DNA of 64,000 bases from Bacteroidales bacterium (GTDB lineage: Bacteria > Bacteroidota > Bacteroidia > Bacteroidales > ML635J-15): the NCBI GenBank assembly GCA_017617125.1, contig JAFZWY010000009.1, positions 1 through 64,000 on the forward strand, given 5' to 3'. The position numbers and the translations under genes are program-made. The first letter of the stretch is position 1. The number at the start of each line of letters is the position of its first letter. Positions 26,097 to 37,010 of the stretch are shown piece after piece. The notes below the pieces were generated by a model that saw nothing but the letters and a program-made list of their open reading frames with translations, was not told the origin of the DNA and made no database searches.

Positions 26097-26432
26097 TTCT
26101 TTTTTTGACTTTTTAAAGGAGGACAAAGTTACAACTTTTTCGCCGAATTAAGCAAGATAAAAAAGGCATTTCGGAAAATTAAATCGGGAATATTTTTTGG
26201 CAGGTATTACAATATTAATTACCTTCGCAACTTTAAAATGAATTTGAGACAGGTTAAATAAATTGCTGTTTGACGATATGTATATAGGCTCAAAAAATAC
26301 TGATATACAAAGTGATGCCTTTGGCGTTGCATCGATTGGCATGCCTGTTCCATATATGTTGAAACATTTAACTCTTCAACCGTTTTTACGGTTGACATTA
26401 ATAAATTAATACACACTTAATTATTCTTATTT
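26097..26432 (+). promoter_or_regulatory. Intergenic region with competing hairpins before the DUF349 gene
   Basis: No gene seen. GATGC/GCATC pair at 26314-26333. TCAACCG (26376-26382) pairs with CGGTTGA (26389-26395), but part of the same left arm, TTCAAC (26375-26380), can instead pair with GTTGAA at 26358-26363. The two pairings exclude each other, which is the form of an attenuator, though no T-tract follows. Confidence 0.35.
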
Positions 26433-28397
26433 ATGGACGAATTATTAAACACCGAGAACTCTGTTGAGAACTCTATCGAGAATGAAAACATTGAAACACA
26501 AGTTGTTTCGGAAGTAGAACTAGCAGCACAAGAAGCTGAACAAAAGTATGAAGAACCGGTTGCAGAAACCGTAGCCGACGTACCACAAGAAATCGTACCG
26601 GAGCAAGAACCAGCAGTCGAAAATCAGCCAGAATCTAAGGAACCTGAAGTTACCGAAGCTGATTTCGCAGGGTTGAACAAGGAAGAAATTCTTGAAAAAA
26701 TCCGTTACTATATACACGATTCCGAAAAGGAAGACTGCAAGAAGGAAATAGACATTCTTCGCAAGCTGTATTACGACAAGCAGCGCGAAGATCATGAAAA
26801 TATCAAGCGCGAACTGCGCGAAAAGGCAGGCGAAGGCGTTGAAATAGAAATGCCGAAGGATCCGACCGAAGACTATTTCAAGGAACTTATGGAGGATTTC
26901 CGCAAACAGCGTGAAGAACGCATGCGCCGCCAGGAAGAAATCAAGGAAAAGAACTACGAGAAGAAACTCGCAATTATCGAGAAAATCAAACAGCTTGGTA
27001 GCAGTGAATCGGCATCGCAGTCGTACGAGGAGTTCCGTAACTTGCAAAAGGAATGGAGCGAAATCGGACAGGTTCCAGCCGACAAGAACAAGGAACTCTG
27101 GGAAAACTACCAGTTGCATGTTTCCAACTACTACTATCTCTTGAAGTTGAACAGGGAAGCTCGCGAACTCGACTACAAGAAGAATCTCGAACAGAAGATT
27201 GCTCTTTGCGAGAAAATGGAAGAACTTTTGCTTGAAACAAATATTCTTACTGCATACCGCAAGTCGGTGGAACTCTTCAAGGAATGGAAGGAAATCGGTC
27301 CGGTTCCGAACGACAAGCGCGAAGAAATCTGGGACAGATTCAACGACGGACGTACCAAGATTTTCAACAACTTCAAGGAATACAACGAACACCAGAAGGC
27401 TGAACGCGAGACCAACTACGAACAAAAAGTTTTGCTCTGCGAAAGAATCGAAGCCATGGTTGCCGACGATGCTCTGCCGCAGAACGGAAAGGACTGGGTT
27501 GTTGCTTCGCAGAAAGTATTGGAACTTCAGGCATTGTGGAAGACTATCGGTATGGTTCCGGCTGCAGTCAACACCGAAATCTACGAAAGATTCCGCACTT
27601 CGTGCAACAAGTTCTTCGATCTTAAGAAGGAGTACTTCGACAGAATGAACAGCGACCTCGAAGAAAATCTGCGCAAGAAGACCGAACTGTGCGTAACTGC
27701 CGAATCGTTGCAGGACAGCACCGACTGGAAAAAGACTACCGAAATGTTCTACGACCTTCAGAAGAAGTGGAAGGAAATCGGTCCCGCACCAAAGAAGCAC
27801 TCCGACCAGATATGGGGACGCTTCCGCGCAGCATGCAACAAGTTCTTCGATGCTAAGAGCCAGTTCTATTCAAACATTGAGGCCGAGCACCAGATGAACC
27901 TCGAAAAGAAGGAGAACCTTATTTCCGAAGTTAAGGCTTACGTTCCAGTTGAAGACCAGGCTCAGAACATTGAGAAAATCAAGGAATTCAGAACCCGCTG
28001 GAACGAGATCGGCTATGTTGCATCGTCAGAAAAAGACCGTCTGTACAACGAGTTCAAGGAAGCTATCAACAAGATATTCGCCACAATAAACATCAACCGC
28101 AACGACATGGAATTGTCGACATTCAATTCGCAGGTAGAACTGATGAAGGATGCTGGCGAAGTAACGGCTCTGCAGAAAGAACGCAGTGCTATTGTCCGTA
28201 AGATGCAGGATCTTACTGTCGAAATCGCACAGATTGAAAACAATCTTGGATTCTTCTCTAGCGGATCCGATTCTATTGTAAACGAATTCCACAAGAAAAT
28301 CGAAAAGATCAAAAATGAAATTTCTGTTCTGAAAGAAAAGAAGAAAGCAATAGATATCGCAGAACGTGAAATGAAAGGTGTAAACGATGAACAATAA
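26433..28397 (+). CDS. DUF349 repeat protein
   Basis: A 654-residue, highly charged and helical cytoplasmic protein. After a Glu-rich disordered N-terminus (1-75) come five DUF349 units, each centred on a W-x-x-I-G motif: EWSEIGQVP, EWKEIGPVP, LWKTIGMVP, KWKEIGPAP and RWNEIGYV. A coiled coil closes the chain (IEKIKNEISVLKEKKKAI). DUF349 proteins are common in Bacteroidetes and their role is not settled. The last 11 bases overlap the TonB-dependent receptor gene, suggesting coupling. Confidence 0.9.
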   Translation: MDELLNTENSVENSIENENIETQVVSEVELAAQEAEQKYEEPVAETVADVPQEIVPEQEPAVENQPESKEPEVTEADFAGLNKEEILEKIRYYIHDSEKEDCKKEIDILRKLYYDKQREDHENIKRELREKAGEGVEIEMPKDPTEDYFKELMEDFRKQREERMRRQEEIKEKNYEKKLAIIEKIKQLGSSESASQSYEEFRNLQKEWSEIGQVPADKNKELWENYQLHVSNYYYLLKLNREARELDYKKNLEQKIALCEKMEELLLETNILTAYRKSVELFKEWKEIGPVPNDKREEIWDRFNDGRTKIFNNFKEYNEHQKAERETNYEQKVLLCERIEAMVADDALPQNGKDWVVASQKVLELQALWKTIGMVPAAVNTEIYERFRTSCNKFFDLKKEYFDRMNSDLEENLRKKTELCVTAESLQDSTDWKKTTEMFYDLQKKWKEIGPAPKKHSDQIWGRFRAACNKFFDAKSQFYSNIEAEHQMNLEKKENLISEVKAYVPVEDQAQNIEKIKEFRTRWNEIGYVASSEKDRLYNEFKEAINKIFATININRNDMELSTFNSQVELMKDAGEVTALQKERSAIVRKMQDLTVEIAQIENNLGFFSSGSDSIVNEFHKKIEKIKNEISVLKEKKKAIDIAEREMKGVNDEQ

Positions 28398-30711
28398 TCT
28401 AAAATTGAAACTTATGCTAATAGTTGCGTTTGTAATGGGCGCAACTATGGCATTTGCACAGACAGGAACGCTGAAGGGGTTTGTCCTTGACAAGGATAAT
28501 GGTGAGCCTTGTATGTTCGCCAATATTTCTATTCCTGTAAACGGCATAAATATGGGGGCGTCGACCGATGCAAACGGATACTTTTCAATTCCGAAAATAC
28601 CAGTAGGAACGCATTCGGTTACAATTACTTACTTGGGATACACCGATCTCACAGAAGAATTTACCATAGCAAAGGAAGGCCAATTGGTTTCCAAGAACTT
28701 CATGATGTCAAAATCGGCTGTAGTACTTCAGGAAACTGTAGTCTCGGCCGAACGAGAAGAACAAATGACACAGGTAAGGGCTTCTATCATAAAGGTCTCT
28801 CCTACCCAAATCAAGCAGTTGCCATCGGTTGGCGGCGAACCCGATATTGCTCAGTTCCTGCAGGTATTGCCAGGTGTAACTTTCACTGGCGACCAGGGCG
28901 GTCAGTTGTATATTCGTGGCGGTTCAAACATTCAGAACCTTGTGCTTATCGACGGCATGACAATCTACAACCCCTTCCACTCCATAGGTCTGTTTTCGGT
29001 ATTCGATTCCGACATTATCAGGAATGCCGACGTATATACAGGTGGCTTTAATGCCGAATATGGCGGACGTGCTTCGTCGGTAATGGACATAACCATGAAG
29101 GACGGTAATGCACAACGCTTCGGCGGCAAGTTCTCGGCAAGCACATTCGGCGCAAAGCTGATGCTTGAAGGACCAATCGTAAAGTTCAAGGAAGGCAAAA
29201 CAAGTTTGTCGTACATATTGTCGGCAAAGACCTCCTACCTCGAACAAGCATCCAAATATATATATAGGTATATAAACGATGGTGCCGGTCTTCCGTTTAA
29301 TTTTACCGACGTATATGGAAAACTGTCGCTTGCAGCACCAGGCGGAAGCCGTGTAAACCTCTTCGGTTTCAACTTTAACGACAATGTCAGCTATCAGGGA
29401 CTCAGCGACTTGCACTGGCGTACATTCGGTGTAGGCGGAAATGTTTCGGTAGTACCGCCAAGCTCATCGATGATGATAAAGGCTCACCTGTCCTACTCCA
29501 ACTATGCAATTTCGATGCAGGCTCTCGAAAATTATCCTAGCGCAAGTTCCATCAACGGCTTTAACGTCGGCTTGGACTTCGTATACCACATGGGTAAGAA
29601 CGACTTTACATGGGGTCTCGAAATGCTTGGATTCGCAACCGACTACGACTATTTCAACTCGGTTGGACGAGAACTCTCACAAGAGGAATACAGCACCGAG
29701 CTTGCTGCGTTTGCAAAGTACAAATGGAACTTGGGTAGCGTCGTCATCGAACCGGGATTCCGTCTGCACTACTATGCGTCGATGAGTTCTGTATCACCAG
29801 AACCTCGCCTTGGCATAAAGTACAATGTAGTTGAAAAGTTCAGACTGAAACTCGCAGCTGGACTGTATTCGCAGAATCTTGTAGCAGCCAACAGCGACAA
29901 GGATGTTGTTAACCTGTTCTACGGTTTCCTGAGCGGTAACCTTCCGAGCATGCCCGACACATACAAGGGTGAAATCCTGAAGACAAAGCTGCAGAAGTCG
30001 GAACATATAATTTTCGGTTTCGAATGGGATATTGTCAACTCGCTGAACCTTAACGTCGAAGGCTACCTGAAGAACTTCGACCAGATAACTACCATCAACA
30101 GAAACAAGATATACGACGACAATACAACCAATGCTTCGCGTCCTGATTTCCAGAAGAAGGACTTCATGGTTGAGTCTGGATACGCATACGGCGTCGACTT
30201 CCTGCTGAAGTACGACACCGAGGACTGGTATATCTGGGCTGTATATTCTCTCGGATGGGTTCGCCGTAATGATGGTGTTGATGTTTACATGCCAAACTAC
30301 GACCGCCGCCACAATATAAATCTTGTTGTAACATACAGATTTGGCAAGAACAACTCGTGGAATGCAAGTGCAAGATGGAACTACGGTTCGGGATTCCCGT
30401 TCACGCTTACATCGGCATTATACGAAAACCCTGACTTCACAAACGGCATAAACACTCAGTACTGGACGAACAACGGTACGCTCGGCGTAGCATATTCCGA
30501 TCTTAACACAGGACGTTTGCCCAACTATCACCGTCTCGACCTTACGATAAACAAGGTATTCGCATTCGAGCACAACATGAAGCTCGAAATCAACCTTGGC
30601 GTAACCAACGTATATAATCGCGCTAATATATTTTATTTTGATAGAATTGAGCATAATCGTGTAGACCAGCTACCGATTATGCCAAGCTTTGGTATGAACT
30701 TTACATTTTAA
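28387..30711 (+). CDS. TonB-dependent receptor with carboxypeptidase-like N-domain
   Basis: A 774-residue outer-membrane transporter. Signal peptide about residues 1-25 (ending AFAQ), a CarboxypepD_reg-like beta-sandwich (26-110; GTLKGFVLDKDNGEPCMFAN, GYFSIPKIPVGTHSVTITY), the plug (about 120-235; LPSVGGEPDIAQFLQVLPGV, LYIRGGSNIQNLVLIDGM) and a 22-strand-type barrel ending in FGMNFTF with a terminal Phe. No SusD-like gene is next to it, so it is unlikely to be a glycan-utilisation pair; the substrate is unknown. It overlaps the DUF349 gene and precedes pyrG by six bases. Confidence 0.93.
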   Translation: MNNNLKLKLMLIVAFVMGATMAFAQTGTLKGFVLDKDNGEPCMFANISIPVNGINMGASTDANGYFSIPKIPVGTHSVTITYLGYTDLTEEFTIAKEGQLVSKNFMMSKSAVVLQETVVSAEREEQMTQVRASIIKVSPTQIKQLPSVGGEPDIAQFLQVLPGVTFTGDQGGQLYIRGGSNIQNLVLIDGMTIYNPFHSIGLFSVFDSDIIRNADVYTGGFNAEYGGRASSVMDITMKDGNAQRFGGKFSASTFGAKLMLEGPIVKFKEGKTSLSYILSAKTSYLEQASKYIYRYINDGAGLPFNFTDVYGKLSLAAPGGSRVNLFGFNFNDNVSYQGLSDLHWRTFGVGGNVSVVPPSSSMMIKAHLSYSNYAISMQALENYPSASSINGFNVGLDFVYHMGKNDFTWGLEMLGFATDYDYFNSVGRELSQEEYSTELAAFAKYKWNLGSVVIEPGFRLHYYASMSSVSPEPRLGIKYNVVEKFRLKLAAGLYSQNLVAANSDKDVVNLFYGFLSGNLPSMPDTYKGEILKTKLQKSEHIIFGFEWDIVNSLNLNVEGYLKNFDQITTINRNKIYDDNTTNASRPDFQKKDFMVESGYAYGVDFLLKYDTEDWYIWAVYSLGWVRRNDGVDVYMPNYDRRHNINLVVTYRFGKNNSWNASARWNYGSGFPFTLTSALYENPDFTNGINTQYWTNNGTLGVAYSDLNTGRLPNYHRLDLTINKVFAFEHNMKLEINLGVTNVYNRANIFYFDRIEHNRVDQLPIMPSFGMNFTF

Positions 30712-32328
<1,617 letters not shown>

Positions 32329-32331
32329 TAT

Positions 32332-34272
32332 ATGGATAAAAACACGATTATTGGGCTTGTAATCATAAGTGTCCTCCTTATCGGATACATGTTCCTCTCG
32401 CGTCCTAGCAAAGAGGAAATAGCCGAACGTCAGCGCGTGCAGGATTCAATCGCCCACGAGCAGATGGTAAAGGAAGAAGAAGCCAAGGTTGCCGCCGACC
32501 TGCTGAAGGCCGAAGCCGAAAAAGCAGAAAAGGAAGCAGCCGCCATGGCCGACAGCCTGAGCCCAGAACAACTGGATTCTATTAAGAACGCCAAACTGCG
32601 CAGCGATTATGGAATTTTCGCAAAGTCGGTAAATGGCGAAAACAAGTACACTGTTGTCGAGAACAACAAAATGATTGTAACCTTCCTGAACAAAGGTGGT
32701 AAAATATACTCCGTACAGCTGAAAGACTATAAGACTTTCAGCCAGGAACCGCTGATTTTGTTCGAGAATGACGAAAATTCAACCTTTGGTATCGTTTTGG
32801 CAATCAACGGCAAGCCGATGGTTACCAACAATATGTATTTCGAACCTCTGCTTGCAGGCAAGACTCCTGCCAGCGATACCATCAAGGTCGGCGAAAACGG
32901 CTTGAACCTGGCTATGCGTCTTACTGCTGATGCTGGCAAGTACATTGAATACAACTACGTAATCAAGCCCGACGACTACATGCTCGACTTCAGCTTGAAC
33001 ATCGTGGGTCTGAAGGACGAAATGAAGGACAACACCAGCACACGCATGCAATGGTACGTCGATGTGCTTGCTCTCGAAAGAGGCCGCGACTGGGAATCGA
33101 ACAACACAACAGTATTCATGCGCATGTCGGATGAGGAAATCGAAAACCTCAACGAAATGAAGGATGCCGACAGCTACGAAACCAAGGGAAGCGCCCAGTG
33201 GATTGCCTACAAGCAACAGTTCTTCTCCTCTATTCTCGTTTCTAAGGACAATTCGTTAGGCGACCCGAAGATTTCGTTGCTGAAACTTGATGAAAACGAG
33301 AATCCTAGAGCATTAAAAACTTTCAAGTCCGACTTTTTCCTCGATATTCCCGACGAGGCAAAAGTAACCAAGGATTTCAGCTTCTACTTTGGACCTAACA
33401 AGTATTCGTTGCTTAAGGACTACGACATGGCCATGGAAAAGGTCATTCCGCTTGGTTGGGGAATTTTCGGCTGGGTAAACAAGTATGCCATCATTCCGAT
33501 GTTCAACCTGCTAGGTCGCGGAATTGCAAATTATGGTATCATCATTCTGCTGATGACGATCATCATCAAGCTTGTACTTTTCCCGCTCACTTACAAGTCG
33601 TACATGTCTACTGCAAAGATGCGCGTACTGAAGCCGCAACTCGATGAAATTGCAGCCAAGTACCCCAAGGGCAAGGAAATGGAACGCCAGCAGGCACAGA
33701 TGAGCCTCTACCAGAAGGCGGGTGTAAGTCCGATGGGCGGCTGCTTGCCATTGTTGCTCCAGTTCCCGATACTTATTGCAATGTTCCGCTTCTTCCCTGC
33801 TTCTATCGAATTGCGTCAGCAGCCATTCTTGTGGGCAAGCGACCTTTCTTCGTATGATGCTATTCTGGAATGGAGCACCAATATTCCTATAATTTCATCG
33901 CTTTACGGAAACCATGTAAGCCTTTTCGCATTGCTGATGGCAATATCAATGATTGTACAGCAGAAGATGACAAGCAGCCAGAATCCTAGCAACTCAATGC
34001 CCGGCATGAAGGTCATGATGTGGATGATGCCAGTGCTGATGCTCTTGTGGTTCAACAAGTATTCGTCAGGTTTGAGCTACTACTATTTACTCGCTAACTT
34101 GTTCAGTATTTTGCAGACATGGATTATCCAGCGTTTCGTAGTGAACGAGGATAAACTTCTTGCTCAGATGGAAGCCAACAAAAACAAGCCAAAAAAGAAA
34201 TCAAAGTGGATGCAAAGACTTGAGGAAGCTTCGAAGAAACAGCAAGAGGAAATGCGTAAAAGACAGAAATAA
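32332..34272 (+). CDS. yidC: Membrane protein insertase YidC
   Basis: A 646-residue inner-membrane insertase. An N-terminal helix (NTIIGLVIISVLLIGYMFLS) is followed by an Ala/Glu/Lys-rich linker, the large periplasmic beta-domain (about 85-350) and the conserved 60KD_IMP core with five helices (IIILLMTIIIKLVLFPLTYK; AKYPKGKEMERQQAQMSLYQ; PLLLQFPILIAMF). A basic tail (KPKKKSKWMQRLEEASKKQQ) probably contacts ribosomes. Typical Bacteroidetes length. A strong terminator follows. Confidence 0.96.
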   Translation: MDKNTIIGLVIISVLLIGYMFLSRPSKEEIAERQRVQDSIAHEQMVKEEEAKVAADLLKAEAEKAEKEAAAMADSLSPEQLDSIKNAKLRSDYGIFAKSVNGENKYTVVENNKMIVTFLNKGGKIYSVQLKDYKTFSQEPLILFENDENSTFGIVLAINGKPMVTNNMYFEPLLAGKTPASDTIKVGENGLNLAMRLTADAGKYIEYNYVIKPDDYMLDFSLNIVGLKDEMKDNTSTRMQWYVDVLALERGRDWESNNTTVFMRMSDEEIENLNEMKDADSYETKGSAQWIAYKQQFFSSILVSKDNSLGDPKISLLKLDENENPRALKTFKSDFFLDIPDEAKVTKDFSFYFGPNKYSLLKDYDMAMEKVIPLGWGIFGWVNKYAIIPMFNLLGRGIANYGIIILLMTIIIKLVLFPLTYKSYMSTAKMRVLKPQLDEIAAKYPKGKEMERQQAQMSLYQKAGVSPMGGCLPLLLQFPILIAMFRFFPASIELRQQPFLWASDLSSYDAILEWSTNIPIISSLYGNHVSLFALLMAISMIVQQKMTSSQNPSNSMPGMKVMMWMMPVLMLLWFNKYSSGLSYYYLLANLFSILQTWIIQRFVVNEDKLLAQMEANKNKPKKKSKWMQRLEEASKKQQEEMRKRQK

Positions 34273-34290
34273 TGTCAGCGCACCAAAATA

Positions 34291-34320
34291 AAAAAAGCAC
34301 CGTTTTTGCGGTGCTTTTTT
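34291..34320. terminator. Bidirectional terminator after yidC
   Basis: AAAAAAGCACCG pairs with CGGTGCTTTTTT around TTTTTG. It separates yidC from a converging gene. Confidence 0.9.
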
Positions 34321-34338
34321 TATTAATTGTTATCCATA

Positions 34339-35154
34339 TTAGTCTCCGATATGGTCACTAGCATCAATGCTCCAATCGCTATGATCTTCACGGAAAATGT
34401 AATCGTACTTCTTTCCGTCTGGTGATACTATTGACAAATAATCGAATTTGGAGAAATGAATCTTTTTGTTGTCTGCTTCAAAAACTGTAGGTTTCTTTTG
34501 TCCTGCCTGTGCAGCAATACTAGCTATTTTAACCCATTCATAATTCTTTTTATCCCAACCAAAAACACCTACACTCAACGTCTGTTGCGAAGAATTGTTA
34601 ATCATTCTTATGTTTTCGCTTGCTCCTCTCGGAAGTTTCTTCGATGTGAACACGTATGCATTGGAAGCTTCGTGATAAGGCAATGGTTGTTGTGTCATAT
34701 CAGCGCCCTTGGTATAAACTAAAATTTCGATTTTAGCCATACCTTTTTCAACCTTAAAGTCATACTTACTTGCATCCTTTGTCACTACGGCAAAATAACG
34801 ATACATTCCCAAATCTGGAAATTTCTTGCCAAAGTTAGCATCTGCATCGAATCCAGGAAGTGTTTCATTGCCAAGACTCTCCCATTTCTGTGTCAACGGA
34901 GAATGTACGAAAACCTCAAATTGTGCCGATTTGTACTTTGAATAGTTTACAATCTTGACATTGAACCCGGCAACTTTCGAACCATTGCCGAACTTATCAG
35001 AAACAGTGCGAGCATCAATCATCAATGCCGAATTGTCGCTGAACGCTGGCATTTCATAATTGCAATCAATAACTGGCTTTTCTTCCTGAGCATACAGTCC
35101 GTTAAGAAAGAACATTGCCACAATGCAAAAAGCAATAATCCTTATTGTTCTCAT
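34339..35154 (-). CDS. Exported protein of unknown function
   Basis: A 271-residue protein with signal peptide MRTIRIIAFCIVAMFFLNGLYA. The mature region looks like two beta-sandwich-like halves with segments GFNVKIVNYSKYKSAQFEVF, GMAKIEILVYTKGADM and RMINNSSQQTLSVGVFGWDK. No recognised family or T9SS tail. A -7-like TATTTTTG on the minus strand at 35218-35225 could start a transcript with about a 55-nt leader. Confidence 0.75.
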   Translation of the reverse strand: MRTIRIIAFCIVAMFFLNGLYAQEEKPVIDCNYEMPAFSDNSALMIDARTVSDKFGNGSKVAGFNVKIVNYSKYKSAQFEVFVHSPLTQKWESLGNETLPGFDADANFGKKFPDLGMYRYFAVVTKDASKYDFKVEKGMAKIEILVYTKGADMTQQPLPYHEASNAYVFTSKKLPRGASENIRMINNSSQQTLSVGVFGWDKKNYEWVKIASIAAQAGQKKPTVFEADNKKIHFSKFDYLSIVSPDGKKYDYIFREDHSDWSIDASDHIGD

Positions 35155-35298
35155 TTTTCTTCCGCCAGTTATATCCCATCGGCACGTCGGTTTTAAAGTA
35201 AAAATTTAACAATCAGACAAAAATACATTGCTTATAACTACTATATTATTTCATGTCGTATTTAAAAACACAACATAATTGTAACTAAAAAGGATACA

Positions 35299-35502
35299 TT
35301 ACTCGTACAGCTTAAAGAAATTGTAATCCAAGATTTTTGAGATGCGTTGCAACATTGCTGTATTAATGTCGGGCTTGGCGAAAATCTTATACAAATGCTC
35401 ACGAGTACATGGAATTTGTTTTGCAAGCCAAACAACCGAGCGTCCTTGCTCCTTCAGTTTCGCCTGAATTATCCTGCCAATATGTATTTCACCTTCGACC
35501 AT
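35299..35502 (-). CDS. Very small XRE-type HTH protein
   Basis: A 67-residue protein that is almost only a helix-turn-helix: IHIGRIIQAKLKEQGRSVVW, LAKQIPCTREHLYKIFAK and a final helix LQRISKILDYNFFKLYE. There is no sensing or dimerisation domain, so it resembles Cro-size regulators. It is not next to a prophage, toxin gene or other cargo that I can recognise. The ATG follows a structured-looking leader of about 210 nt, which suggests control at the RNA level. Target unknown. Confidence 0.8.
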   Translation of the reverse strand: MVEGEIHIGRIIQAKLKEQGRSVVWLAKQIPCTREHLYKIFAKPDINTAMLQRISKILDYNFFKLYE

Positions 35503-35715
35503 AAAAAAGCGTGAATCGTTTTGCTTGTTCGCCTATTACACTCTGCAGGTTCGCCAAAACCCCGTACTCTAATAAGCACAAAATAATCCACGCCATAGCG
35601 TGAACATTTGCAACAAATTCCTGAGTACTTTAAATTGGCGATTTGCAGAGCCAAGAATAAGAGCAAAGCTCAGTTATATTTTATATTTCAGTTTCTACAT
35701 CATTTTATATGATAT
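35503..35715 (-). ncRNA. Candidate structured leader RNA of the small HTH gene
   Basis: Minus-strand RNA starting near 35715 can form, 5' to 3': GAGC/GCTC (35668-35671 with 35661-35664); TTGGC/GCCAA (35650-35654 with 35635-35639); an enclosing helix GTACTC/GAGTAC (35623-35628 with 35564-35569) containing two hairpins, ATTTG/CAAAT (35614-35618 with 35606-35610) and CACGC/GCGTG (35598-35602 with 35589-35593); then GGTT/AACC (35558-35561 with 35548-35551). GGCGAAC occurs twice, and a short T-tract directly precedes the ATG. A 65-codon ORF overlaps it but reads into the HTH gene in another frame. No known riboswitch class was recognised. Confidence 0.45.
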
Positions 35716-35721
35716 TTCACA

Positions 35722-35729
35722 CAAAGATA
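35722..35729 (-). promoter_or_regulatory. -7 box for the leader of the small HTH gene
   Basis: Minus-strand TATCTTTG, a perfect match to the Bacteroidetes -7 consensus. A TTG at 35740-35742 is closer than normal for a -33 box. Confidence 0.45.
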
Positions 35730-35752
35730 ATGCATTTTTCAATAGAAATACC

Positions 35753-37006
35753 CTATCCGCCAAAATCATCGAATGCTATCATCTCGGGCGGAACGCCGTA
35801 GTCGTCGAGCATCTTGGTGACGGCAGCCGTCATCATTGGTGGACCACAGAGGTAATATTCGATTTCTTCTGGCTCCTGGTGGTTCTTCAGATAGTTGTCC
35901 TCGATAACCTTATGAATGAAACCTACATAGCCATCCCAATTATCCTCGGGCTTAGGCTCCGACAAGGCAATGTTGAACGAGAAATTCGGAAACTCGGCTT
36001 CAATCTGCTTGAAGTCATTTTCGTAGAAAATTTCGCGGCGCGAGCGTGCTCCATACCAGAACGAAACCTTGCGCGTTGTCTTCAAAGTCTTGAACAAATG
36101 GAAGATATGAGAACGCATCGGAGCCATACCTGCGCCACCACCGATGAACATAATCTCGCGGTCGGTATCCTTGATGTGGAATTCGCCGTAAGGTCCCGAA
36201 ATCATAACCTTGTCACCCGGCTTGCGCGAGAAAATGAACGACGAGCATACGCCAGGATTTACATTCATGAATGTTCCTGCGCTCCTGTCCCATGGCGGAG
36301 TTGCAATACGGATGTTCAGCATAACCATATTGCTCTCGGCCGGATGATTTGCCATAGAGTAAGCACGGAAAGTCGGCTCGGGATTCGTCATCTTCAAGTT
36401 CCAGATGCCAAGCTTGTCCCAGTCTTCCTTGAATTCGTCCTCGACCTCGATGTCCTTCGAATAATCAACCGTAACCTGCGGAACGTCAATCTGTATGTAC
36501 GAACCCGACTTGAAGTTAAGGGTCTCGCCTTCGGGCAACTTGACAACAAATTCCTTAATGAATGTAGCCACATTGCGGTTCGACACAACTTCGCACTCCA
36601 TCTTCTTGATTCCCATAATATCCTCGGGAATAACAAGTTTCATGTCGTTGCGAACCTTCACCTGGCAAGCCAAACGCCAGAAGTTCTGCTGCTCCTTGCG
36701 TGTGAAGAAGCCAGTTTCGGTCGGCAGAATTCCATTTCCACCCTGCACTACACGGCACTTGCACATACCACAGCTACCACCGCCACCGCAGGCCGAAGGA
36801 AGATGGATGTTGTGCTCCTTCAAGGTTAGCATCAACGAGTTGCCAGTATCGACTTCGAGAGTATCTTTATCGTTAATCGTAATTTTCACCTTCGACTGAG
36901 GCGTAAGTTTTTTCTTGGCAAAAAGCAAAATTGCAACCAAGGCTACCATCACGACAAGGAAAACCGCAATGGCACTGATAAGAACTATAGATTGAAACAA
37001 CAGCAT
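35753..37006 (-). CDS. nqrF: Na+-translocating NADH:quinone reductase subunit F
   Basis: A 417-residue subunit that takes electrons from NADH. One N-terminal helix (about 5-30), a 2Fe-2S ferredoxin domain with Cys73, Cys79, Cys82 and Cys114 (the SACGGGGSCGMC pattern), then FAD- and NADH-binding domains (FRAYSMANHP; GEFHI; FIGGGAGMAPMRSH; YYLCGPPMM) and the conserved C-terminal AFDDFGG. Last gene of the nqrABCDEF operon, four bases after nqrE. Confidence 0.97.
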   Translation of the reverse strand: MLLFQSIVLISAIAVFLVVMVALVAILLFAKKKLTPQSKVKITINDKDTLEVDTGNSLMLTLKEHNIHLPSACGGGGSCGMCKCRVVQGGNGILPTETGFFTRKEQQNFWRLACQVKVRNDMKLVIPEDIMGIKKMECEVVSNRNVATFIKEFVVKLPEGETLNFKSGSYIQIDVPQVTVDYSKDIEVEDEFKEDWDKLGIWNLKMTNPEPTFRAYSMANHPAESNMVMLNIRIATPPWDRSAGTFMNVNPGVCSSFIFSRKPGDKVMISGPYGEFHIKDTDREIMFIGGGAGMAPMRSHIFHLFKTLKTTRKVSFWYGARSRREIFYENDFKQIEAEFPNFSFNIALSEPKPEDNWDGYVGFIHKVIEDNYLKNHQEPEEIEYYLCGPPMMTAAVTKMLDDYGVPPEMIAFDDFGG

Positions 37007-37010
37007 AATC

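Noticed and set aside
26520-27800. 426-codon open frame on the minus strand
   Set aside because: It lies wholly opposite the DUF349 gene, whose repeated WxxIG motifs and codon pattern are convincing; the minus frame shows only Phe/Leu-rich nonsense from Glu/Lys codons.
35469-35666. 65-codon minus-strand ORF overlapping the leader and start of the small HTH gene
   Set aside because: It overlaps the HTH start in another frame, has no good start context, and the same bases are better explained by helices in the leader.
35600-36829. 409-codon open frame on the plus strand
   Set aside because: It is antisense to nqrF, which has all expected cofactor motifs. The plus frame has no domain and covers the intergenic leader as well.
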